A DNA stretch of 43,786 bases from Cryomorphaceae bacterium (lineage in GTDB: Bacteria; Bacteroidota; Bacteroidia; Flavobacteriales; Schleiferiaceae), in assembly GCA_017858515.1 (NCBI GenBank), contig JAFMBM010000025.1, forward strand, positions 1-43,786, given 5' to 3'. Below, piece by piece: positions 8,615 to 15,289 of the stretch; position 1 is the stretch's first letter, and every line of letters begins with the position of its first letter. The position numbers and the translations under genes are program-made. The notes under the pieces are model-generated. The model searched no databases. It saw nothing but the letters and a program-made list of their open reading frames with translations, and was not told where the DNA came from.

Positions 8615-9715
8615 TTAAACTACGTTTCCGAGTCTATGCAAAGTTTTGAAGTGATCTATTAATGCCACTCCAAAATTCGACTGCTCATTATAAGGAAGGT
8701 TGAACTCCTGAGCAGTTTGTTTTACAATAGATGCAATTTTGGGATAATGTGCGTGACTAATATGTGGAAAAAGGTGATGCTCTACTTGATAGTTCAGTCC
8801 CCCAGTATACCATGTTACGAAGAAACTCTTTCTTGAAAAATTCGCAGTCGTGCGCAGTTGGTGTTCCATAAAACCAGATTCTAAGCTATCGCCCCCCCAA
8901 GAAGGCTGCTCAGCATCTCCTACAATGTGCGCTAACTGAAATACGAAGGACAAAACACTTCCTGCTATAAAATGCTTCAGAAGCCATCCTGTTACAATGA
9001 GATACCATGCATACGGGGCAAAAATGAGTGGTACAATCAAGAAAACCGCGAAATAAACTAGCTTGCCAATAATCAGCGATCTCCAAGCTTTAGAAGGCGC
9101 CATTTTAAAGCGCTTTAAAAGGCCTAATTTGGTATAGCGAATCATTTGTGTAATGTCTTTGGTCAAAGACCAGTTCAAGGTCAATAAGCCATACAACAAA
9201 GGAGCGTAGATCGATTGCCATTTGTGCATTGGCTTCAAAGGCTCCTCATGATGCAGACGCACCAATCCACGAACTTCTACATCCTCATCTAAACCTTTCA
9301 GGTTGGTGTATTGATGATGCAAGAAATTGTGTTGAACTCTCCAAGTAAAAGGATGGCCACCCAACAAATAAATACTGCTTCCCAGCAATTTGTTTAGCCA
9401 AGACTTCTCAGACCAGCTTCCATGAATGGCATCGTGCATCACATTCATTCCTATTCCAGCCATACCTAGACCACTTATAACCCAAAGGCCATAAAACGCC
9501 CAGACCGTAAGGCCTTCGTTGAGAATAAAGTATATTGGACCAAGATAAACTGCAAAAAGAATTATCGCTTTTAGCCACAATTTGGCATTTGCACCTCGAA
9601 ACTGTTTATGGTTTGCGAAATACTCCTCAATTCTTTGATTTACTACACGCTGAAAACCGGAAGGGTCTCTACGTTTATAATTTGGAAATTCTGACATCGT
9701 CTGCAAAGCTACCAT
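8615..9715 (-). CDS. Membrane fatty acid desaturase (acyl-lipid/linoleoyl-CoA type)
   Basis: A 366-residue di-iron membrane desaturase. All three histidine boxes are intact: HDAIH (residues 94-98), HNFLHH (129-134) and QVEHHLFPH (310-318). The Gln before the last box is typical of the delta-6/linoleoyl-CoA ('front-end') group. Several membrane helices (about 48-66, 70-92, 215-245) flank the boxes. No cytochrome b5 domain is fused, so a ferredoxin or other donor must serve it. It introduces double bonds into membrane acyl chains, probably for fluidity control. An internal ATG at 9697 (MSEFPNYKRR) is an alternative start. The gene is divergent from pgi with a 41-base gap and is followed by rlmN. 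Confidence 0.88.
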   Translation of the reverse strand: MVALQTMSEFPNYKRRDPSGFQRVVNQRIEEYFANHKQFRGANAKLWLKAIILFAVYLGPIYFILNEGLTVWAFYGLWVISGLGMAGIGMNVMHDAIHGSWSEKSWLNKLLGSSIYLLGGHPFTWRVQHNFLHHQYTNLKGLDEDVEVRGLVRLHHEEPLKPMHKWQSIYAPLLYGLLTLNWSLTKDITQMIRYTKLGLLKRFKMAPSKAWRSLIIGKLVYFAVFLIVPLIFAPYAWYLIVTGWLLKHFIAGSVLSFVFQLAHIVGDAEQPSWGGDSLESGFMEHQLRTTANFSRKSFFVTWYTGGLNYQVEHHLFPHISHAHYPKIASIVKQTAQEFNLPYNEQSNFGVALIDHFKTLHRLGNVV

Positions 9716-9756
9716 ATAATATGTCTTAGTTTTATTGTTTCGAAATCAAATGAAAC

Positions 9757-11400
9757 ATGTACCGTATAAATCCAACTAGCACTCCAGCTTGGAAAGAACT
9801 AGAATCTCTATCGAATGAATTGTCTAACAAGCATTTAGTAGACATTGTTTCAACACATACACGAATGTCGAGTTATGAGGCAAGCTTAAAAGACTTCCGT
9901 CTAAATTATATGAGAAATCATCTCGACGATAGCGTTTTGGATGCTTTCGAAAGACTTTTTGATCAGACGAAACTTGCTGAGGCCATTGAAGAGCAATTCA
10001 GTGGCGAAAAAATAAACGTAACTGAAGGTAGAGCCGTGCTGCATACTGCTCTAAGAAAAAACACAAGTACCCCATTTCTTTTGGATGGCGAAAACATTTC
10101 AAAACAGATTGAAGGCGTACTTTCTCAGATGGAGCATTTCTCGAACGGCATTATTAATGGCGACCATAAAGGATACTCTGGGAAGTTATTTACCGATATC
10201 GTAAACATTGGCATAGGTGGATCAGATTTGGGCCCTCTTATGGTATATGAAGCTCTCAATGCGTACCGGAAACGTGGATTAAAGGCGCATTTCGTTTCAA
10301 ATGTTGATGGTTCTCATTTGGCAAGAACTTTACAGGAAATAAACCCAGAAACTACGCTTTTCATCATCGCCTCCAAAACATTTACCACTCAAGAAACGAT
10401 GGCTAACGCCCACTCTGCCCGTAAATGGTTTCTAGATAGTGGAGCCAAAATCGAAGATGTTGAGCTTCACTTCGCTGCACTTTCCACCAATATTCCTGCC
10501 GCTGAAGACTTTGGAATACATGCATCGAAAATATTTGGATTTTGGGATTGGGTAGGCGGCAGATATAGTGTTTGGTCCGCCATTGGCCTTTCACTTTGTT
10601 GCACCTTAGGTTATGAAACCTTTGAGAAAATGCTCAGAGGCGCAGAAGAAATGGACCATCATTTCAAGGAAACTCCATTCAGGGAAAATATTCCGATGGT
10701 ATTGGCCGCTATTGGAATTTGGTATACCAATTTCATGAACTATTCTTCTCATGCGATTTTGCCTTACGACCAGAATTTATCTCGTTTAGCTGCCTATTTG
10801 CAGCAGGCAGACATGGAGAGTAACGGGAAATCTGTAGATCGGAACGGCCAAAAAGTAGATTATTCCACTGGCACCATAATATGGGGTGAACCTGGAACAA
10901 ACGGACAACATGCTTTCTATCAGTTAATGCATCAAGGCACTCCAAAAATTACGGCTGACTTTCTTGCTTCGGCCGATACTCACTATCCACTCGGAAACCA
11001 ACACGAGCTTCTCCTTGCTAATTTCTTAGCTCAACCACAGGCACTCATGCATGGATTAACTGCCGAACAGGTCCGACTAAATATGAGTCGAGAAGGGAAA
11101 ACTGCCGAGAAAATAGATCAGCTTACGCCTTTTAGAACTTTTGATGGAAACAGACCAAGTAATATCTTAATCTACAAATTGCTCGATCCACATCAATTAG
11201 GCCGAATAATTGCGATGTACGAGCATAAAATATTTGTACAAGGATGGGTTTGGAACATCTATAGCTACGACCAATGGGGGGTGGAATTAGGAAAAAAAAT
11301 TGCAAACCAAGTGCTGGATGAAATGAAGAATGGACCCACTCCAGAAAGCGACCCGATTACTTCCAAATTAATCCAAGACCTATTCGATTTACAGTCATAA
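9757..11400 (+). CDS. pgi: Glucose-6-phosphate isomerase
   Basis: A 547-residue enzyme interconverting glucose-6-phosphate and fructose-6-phosphate in the cytoplasm. Family signatures are clear: IVNIGIGGSDLGPLMVYEAL (about residues 149-168), the phosphate-binding SKTFTTQETMANA (about 206-218), GGRYSVWSAIGLS (about 267-279), and GQHAFYQLMHQGT (about 386-398), which carries the catalytic histidine. Length matches the long E. coli-type form. A weak hairpin terminator follows. It would take the glucose-6-phosphate made by the maltodextrin cluster at 18-25 kb into glycolysis. Confidence 0.97.
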   Translation: MYRINPTSTPAWKELESLSNELSNKHLVDIVSTHTRMSSYEASLKDFRLNYMRNHLDDSVLDAFERLFDQTKLAEAIEEQFSGEKINVTEGRAVLHTALRKNTSTPFLLDGENISKQIEGVLSQMEHFSNGIINGDHKGYSGKLFTDIVNIGIGGSDLGPLMVYEALNAYRKRGLKAHFVSNVDGSHLARTLQEINPETTLFIIASKTFTTQETMANAHSARKWFLDSGAKIEDVELHFAALSTNIPAAEDFGIHASKIFGFWDWVGGRYSVWSAIGLSLCCTLGYETFEKMLRGAEEMDHHFKETPFRENIPMVLAAIGIWYTNFMNYSSHAILPYDQNLSRLAAYLQQADMESNGKSVDRNGQKVDYSTGTIIWGEPGTNGQHAFYQLMHQGTPKITADFLASADTHYPLGNQHELLLANFLAQPQALMHGLTAEQVRLNMSREGKTAEKIDQLTPFRTFDGNRPSNILIYKLLDPHQLGRIIAMYEHKIFVQGWVWNIYSYDQWGVELGKKIANQVLDEMKNGPTPESDPITSKLIQDLFDLQS

Positions 11401-11414
11401 TTGTATAAAACGTT

Positions 11415-11449
11415 AAATTACCGAATACATAGAATTTGGTATTTTATGC
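11415..11449 (+). terminator. Weak AT-rich hairpin after pgi
   Basis: AAATTACCGAAT (11415-11426) pairs with ATTTGGTATTTT (11434-11445) over 12 positions with one mismatch and one wobble around a 7-base loop. The 3' arm is T-rich. Its low GC content makes it a weak candidate. Confidence 0.4.
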
Positions 11450-11464
11450 TGATCAATGAATCAT

Positions 11465-11472
11465 TACCTTTG
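11465..11472 (+). promoter_or_regulatory. Candidate -7 box (TACCTTTG)
   Basis: TACCTTTG matches TAnnTTTG and ends 34 bases before the ATG at 11507. It probably drives the three-gene unit ending in hflX. No clear -33 TTG lies at normal spacing. Confidence 0.45.
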
Positions 11473-11506
11473 TAGGATAATTATATCTAACCCCTATAGA
11501 TATTAA

Positions 11507-12022
11507 ATGGAGGATTTACGTTTCATCCAGATTGACAATAAAAAGACTTTCACCTTCCTTCGCTATACGGTGATAAGCCTAATAATGTTAATTATTTTGG
11601 ACTTACTATTAAGTCAACTTAATGGCTCTTTGTCAAAATTGGCCGAGGGGCACTGGATTAGTATTGCTGCCACCATCATTCTTTTCTCATTAGTGTTCAT
11701 ACGCGTGAATTATTTTCACTACGATGATAGCTATGAGATTCTTCACATCAAATCAAAATCATTGTGGTTTATCGGAAGTGGCCCTGATTTAAATAAGCGT
11801 TACGATTTTCCAAAAAGAAAAGTGGTTGATTTTGAAGTGAAAAACAGGCTTATTTACAGGACCTTGGTGCTTCATTTAGAGAATTATGCCTCTGAAAGCA
11901 AGAAAATTAGAACAGTAGACATGACATTCATCGCCAAAGAAGACGTTCAAAAAGTGATTGACTCTTTAAAAAGAATCACGGATCGAAACAAAAGTCTACC
12001 TAAGTCCGATTTGGCTCTTTAA
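11507..12022 (+). CDS. Two-helix membrane protein of unknown function
   Basis: A 171-residue protein with two predicted membrane helices (about residues 19-38, RYTVISLIMLIILDLLLSQL, and about 50-68, ISIAATIILFSLVFI). A hydrophilic beta-rich C-terminal domain follows (YFHYDDSYEILHIKSKSLW ... KRKVVDFEVKNRLIYRTLVLHLE), which has the look of a small PH-like or bPH membrane-associated domain. It ends in a basic helix (EDVQKVIDSLKRITDRNKS). I do not recognise a named family. First gene of a probable unit with the 4-helix membrane protein (24-base gap) and hflX. Confidence 0.65.
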   Translation: MEDLRFIQIDNKKTFTFLRYTVISLIMLIILDLLLSQLNGSLSKLAEGHWISIAATIILFSLVFIRVNYFHYDDSYEILHIKSKSLWFIGSGPDLNKRYDFPKRKVVDFEVKNRLIYRTLVLHLENYASESKKIRTVDMTFIAKEDVQKVIDSLKRITDRNKSLPKSDLAL

Positions 12023-12046
12023 CTTAGTAGCCCAAATCTAGCGCCT

Positions 12047-12466
12047 ATGTATTCCTCACTATTGCTTGCTCATGCCTTTTTGGCTCTAGCTGTATTATTA
12101 CTTATTCCTGCTACAGTAATAGGCTCATTTACAGGCTCCAAACTAAGTGGAAAATTGGGATTGTTTTCAATGATTGGTACACATACCCAATTATTGATTG
12201 GCCTTTATTTATACCTTTCAGGCAGTATGGGCTATAAATTGTTTCAAGTAGAGGGGGTTATGAAAGAGGCTCATCTTCGATTCTACGCTGTTGAACACAT
12301 ATCTACCATGGTTTTAGCCGTTGTTCTGGCAACCCTGGCTCGAAGAAAGTGGAAGAAAGAATTTGCAAATTCAACCGGGCACAAGAACTCTGGGATTCTA
12401 TGGATCATCACATTAGTGTTAATCGCAAGTCGAATTCCGTGGGAACGCTGGCCTTTTATTTCCTAA
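12047..12466 (+). CDS. Four-helix membrane protein with conserved-looking histidines
   Basis: A 139-residue protein made almost entirely of four membrane segments: LLAHAFLALAVLLLIPATVI (about 6-25), MIGTHTQLLIGLYLYL (about 42-57), VEHISTMVLAVVLATLA (about 82-98) and ILWIITLVLIAS (about 116-127). Histidines H9, H47, H76 and H82 sit in or next to the helices, an arrangement compatible with haem b ligation. I recall relatives in Bacteroidota being labelled cytochrome b-like, but that label is not proven by the sequence. The stop is 3 bases before the hflX start and in the same frame, so the two genes are tightly linked. Confidence 0.6.
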   Translation: MYSSLLLAHAFLALAVLLLIPATVIGSFTGSKLSGKLGLFSMIGTHTQLLIGLYLYLSGSMGYKLFQVEGVMKEAHLRFYAVEHISTMVLAVVLATLARRKWKKEFANSTGHKNSGILWIITLVLIASRIPWERWPFIS

Positions 12467-12469
12467 AAT

Positions 12470-13690
12470 TTGCTGGAAAAAAAACAAAAGTCTAGCTCGC
12501 GTGAGCGCGCCATATTAGTCGGAACATTTAAGTTTCGTGAAGATGAGAATAGATGTAAAGAGTACTTAGATGAACTCGCCTTTCTAGCGGATACCGCTGG
12601 AGCTGATTGTATAAAGGTGTTTGTTCAAAGAATAGATGTGCCTCATCCTAAAACCTATGTTGGTTCGGGTAAGATGGATGAAATTGTGGACTTCATTAAA
12701 GCCAACGAGATTGAGTTGGTTATTTTCGATGACGAATTAAGTCCTTCCCAACTAAAAAATATAGAACATCGTCTAGAATCTAAGGTGATGGATCGGACGC
12801 ACCTTATCCTCGATATTTTTGCTGGAAGAGCACGAACAAGTTATGCAAGTACTCAGGTAGAATTGGCCCAATACGAGTACCTACTGCCAAGACTCTCTAA
12901 AATGTGGACACACCTTCAAAAGCAAAAAGGAGGAATTGGGATGAAAGGGCCTGGAGAAAGGGAGATCGAGACAGACCGCCGAATTGTTCGGGATCGGATA
13001 AGTAAGCTAAAAGATGACCTTAAGAAGATAGATCGTCAAATGGCTACACAAAGAGCAAATAGGGGAAGCCTAGTTCGCGTAGCACTTGTAGGATATACAA
13101 ACGTTGGAAAATCCACTCTAATGAATGTGTTAGGCAAAGTAGACGTTTTTGCAGAGAATAAACTTTTTGCAACCCTAGATACTACTGTTCGAAAGGTTGT
13201 CATTGGCGATCAGCCCTTTTTATTAAGCGATACAGTTGGATTTATTCGGAAACTGCCTACACAGCTAATAGAATCATTCAAAAGTACCTTAGATGAAGTG
13301 CGCGAAGCCGACTTATTGCTTCATGTTGTAGACATTTCTCACCCCTCTTTTGAAGAACATTATCTTACCGTTCAAAAAACGATAGCAGAATTAGGCGCCG
13401 CAGACAAACCCACATTGGTTGTCTTTAACAAGATTGATCAATTCAAAGTTGAAGATCATGTTCCGAGCGAATTAGATGAGTTAGAAAAAACCGAATGGTC
13501 TTTAAATGATCTCAAACAAACTTGGATGGCGAAAACACTTAATCAAGCCGTATTCATCTCGGCCGTTGAAAAAGACAATCTTGACGAATTAAGGCAAACC
13601 ATTCATTATTTGGTAAAATCTCTCAGCCTGGACAGATATCCTCAGAAACCTTCGCAATCTAAGCCCGAGCCTCCATCAATATTTGCTTAA
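12470..13690 (+). CDS. hflX: GTPase HflX
   Basis: A 406-residue ribosome-associated GTPase that splits stalled or stressed 70S ribosomes in characterised homologues. The HflX N-terminal domain (YVGSGKMDEIVDFI, DDELSPSQLKNIE, DRTHLILDIFAGRARTSYA) and the linker GGIGMKGPGEREIETDRR are present. The G domain follows with G1 GYTNVGKST, G3 DTVGFI, G4 NKID and G5 SAVEKD. The start is a TTG 3 bases after the preceding stop. An in-frame TAA lies directly upstream, and no ATG occurs before the conserved RAILVGTF segment, so TTG 12470 is the only credible start. Expression is probably coupled to the upstream membrane-protein gene. Confidence 0.95.
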   Translation: MLEKKQKSSSRERAILVGTFKFREDENRCKEYLDELAFLADTAGADCIKVFVQRIDVPHPKTYVGSGKMDEIVDFIKANEIELVIFDDELSPSQLKNIEHRLESKVMDRTHLILDIFAGRARTSYASTQVELAQYEYLLPRLSKMWTHLQKQKGGIGMKGPGEREIETDRRIVRDRISKLKDDLKKIDRQMATQRANRGSLVRVALVGYTNVGKSTLMNVLGKVDVFAENKLFATLDTTVRKVVIGDQPFLLSDTVGFIRKLPTQLIESFKSTLDEVREADLLLHVVDISHPSFEEHYLTVQKTIAELGAADKPTLVVFNKIDQFKVEDHVPSELDELEKTEWSLNDLKQTWMAKTLNQAVFISAVEKDNLDELRQTIHYLVKSLSLDRYPQKPSQSKPEPPSIFA

Positions 13691-13701
13691 ACCTTTACAA
13701 C

Positions 13702-14367
13702 CTAACAAGGAATAATAATCTTGTGTTGCTCAAAGCGCAGTTCGCCTAAATCTTGGAGTTTCTTCATGGAACGATACACTGAAGTGCGAGTTGCCCCCAC
13801 CATTTTAGCAATATGACTTGGACTAATCTCTATATTGATCTCTCCCTGTTCATTTTTGCCAAATTTGCTTTCAAGTACTCGAATAGCACCTGAAATTCTG
13901 CTGGTTACCTTCTGAGAATTCATAACTGCTGCTCTACTTTCAATATCAGCCGTATCCTTATCCATTTGCTGAATAAGTCTCAGGGCTAGCTGGGGCTGCT
14001 TACTTAAAATTTTAAGGAAGCTCTTTTTGTTAATTACACAAAGCTGAATATTTTTAGAATGAACCACTGCCGTTGCTCTGTAGGTTCTCATTTGCATTAA
14101 GTCTATAATACCCGCTAAATCTCCCGTACCGAAGAACTGCAAAATCACCTCCTCCGCGGACGAATCCTTAACTTGTAAACGGAGATATCCATCCAAAATC
14201 AGAAAAACATTTTCCGGTGTTCCCCCTTTTTCGAAAATCAAATCGCCTTCCTCACCTAATAGAAACTCTGAATTCGCCTTAAATTCCGCATATAGAGATA
14301 CGGCAGCCTCCTCTCCAAATATCTTTTGAAAAAGTTCTGGCTTAAAATCTTCTGGCTGTGAATTCAT
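13702..14367 (-). CDS. Crp/Fnr family transcriptional regulator
   Basis: A 221-residue regulator from the ATG at 14367 (an upstream ATG at 14421 would add 18 poorly hydrophobic residues). The N-terminal cyclic-nucleotide-binding-like barrel contains FEKGGTPENVFLILDGYLRLQV and FFGTGDLAGIIDLMQMRTYRATAVV. After the dimerisation helix (QLALRLIQQMDKDTADIESR) comes a winged helix with recognition segment HIAKMVGATRTSVYRSMKKL. It has no N-terminal CxxC, so a haem, nucleotide or other small ligand could be its signal. The recognition helix has T-R-x-S-V-Y-R and not the E-x-x-x-R of FNR/CRP, so its DNA site probably differs from its neighbour's. It lies convergent to hflX (11-base gap) and downstream of a second Crp/Fnr gene on the same strand. 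Confidence 0.85.
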   Translation of the reverse strand: MNSQPEDFKPELFQKIFGEEAAVSLYAEFKANSEFLLGEEGDLIFEKGGTPENVFLILDGYLRLQVKDSSAEEVILQFFGTGDLAGIIDLMQMRTYRATAVVHSKNIQLCVINKKSFLKILSKQPQLALRLIQQMDKDTADIESRAAVMNSQKVTSRISGAIRVLESKFGKNEQGEINIEISPSHIAKMVGATRTSVYRSMKKLQDLGELRFEQHKIIIPC

Positions 14368-14483
14368 TCTTCTTTGACTTGTGGTAAAAGTATTCAACCT
14401 CCACACCACATATAATGACATTCGTCAATTTAGAAGATGATAATTGTGACTTAAAAACATTTAGAAAGTAAAACAATTTTACT

Positions 14484-15188
14484 CTAGTCGAAAATTTGGG
14501 CAATTCGGAGAAGTTCACGTGGCTGAACAACTTTAATTTTCCTTCCACTTAAGATTACTATACCCGATTCTTTAAACTCGCTCAGGATGCGAATGGCGGT
14601 TTCCGTAACCGTGCCAACCATTGAGGCAATTTCTTCTCTGGTTAGTGAAATATCAATAAATCCCTCCTCTGTCTCTCCAAAGGTGTCTTTCAAAATCATT
14701 AGAACCTCAGCCACCCTCTCGCGGACGGACTTCTGAGCCAGATTTGTAATTAATTTTCCCGCCTCTCCTAATTCGTGACAAGCAAGGCGCATCATTTCTA
14801 ATGAAAACTTCGGATTGGATTGAATGAAATCAAAGAATAATGCCTTTGGAATAAAACAGGCGTGTGTGTCGGTTAGTGCCTCTATAGACGCAGATAACGG
14901 CTCACCACTCAATACAGATCGATAGCCCACCAACTCGCCACCTTGAGCAAAGCGAATAATCTGTTCGCGCCCTTCTGTACCCATTCTATACAACTTCGCC
15001 TTGCCTCTATGCAAACAATAAACCCCCGTCGCTCGAGCTCCTTCGTGCATTAATATTTGTCCTTTCTTAAAAAAGGAACAGGTCTTACTCTGGCCCAATT
15101 TTCCGATCTCTTCTTCACTAAGATCTTTAAATGAAGAGATTGAAGCTTTATTACAAAGACTACAGGAAACGGGTACGGTTTCTTTCAT
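14484..15188 (-). CDS. FNR-like Crp/Fnr family regulator next to ccoI
   Basis: A 234-residue regulator. The N-terminus has a CxxC pair (C9, C12), then a cNMP-binding-type barrel (FFKKGQILMHEGARATGVYC ... LVGYRSVLSGEPLSASIEAL), a long dimer helix and a winged helix with LTREEIASMVGTVTETAIRI. In that helix E and R are spaced ETAIR, like FNR (ETISR), which predicts a TTGAT-type half-site. Other cysteines (C37, C58, one near 110) do not repeat the E. coli FNR spacing, so [4Fe-4S] sensing is possible but unproven. It is divergent from the copper ATPase ccoI, a common context for oxygen-responsive regulators of cbb3 oxidase maturation. A TGAT-N4-ATCA palindrome lies in the shared upstream region. 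Confidence 0.85.
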   Translation of the reverse strand: MKETVPVSCSLCNKASISSFKDLSEEEIGKLGQSKTCSFFKKGQILMHEGARATGVYCLHRGKAKLYRMGTEGREQIIRFAQGGELVGYRSVLSGEPLSASIEALTDTHACFIPKALFFDFIQSNPKFSLEMMRLACHELGEAGKLITNLAQKSVRERVAEVLMILKDTFGETEEGFIDISLTREEIASMVGTVTETAIRILSEFKESGIVILSGRKIKVVQPRELLRIAQIFD

Positions 15189-15216
15189 GGTTTATTTATA
15201 GCTATTGCTATTACTT

Positions 15217-15224
15217 CAAATATA
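15217..15224 (-). promoter_or_regulatory. Candidate -7 box (TATATTTG) of the FNR-like gene
   Basis: TATATTTG on the minus strand fits TAnnTTTG exactly and ends 28 bases before the start codon at 15188, giving an expected transcript start near 15211. There is no TTG -33 element. The FNR-like palindrome occupies that position instead. Confidence 0.5.
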
Positions 15225-15242
15225 CAAAGTGTAGACGAATAC

Positions 15243-15256
15243 CTGATTTCTATCAT
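15243..15256. promoter_or_regulatory. Candidate FNR-type operator
   Basis: CTGATTTCTATCAT contains the symmetric half-sites TGAT and ATCA with a 4-base spacer, 8 of the 10 FNR consensus positions (TTGAT-N4-ATCAA). Its centre is about 39 bases upstream of the expected start of the fnr-like transcript, close to the class II activator position. It lies 34 bases before the ccoI ATG. The adjacent regulator has the matching E-x-x-x-R recognition pattern. Confidence 0.5.
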
Positions 15257-15289
15257 ATCTAATTTGCTTAAAAGTAAACACTTTTGAAC

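Noticed and set aside
11440..11465. Second FNR-like site (TGAT...ATCA) upstream of the 11.5 kb gene
   Set aside because: The spacer is 6 bases, not 4, so it does not fit the FNR consensus.
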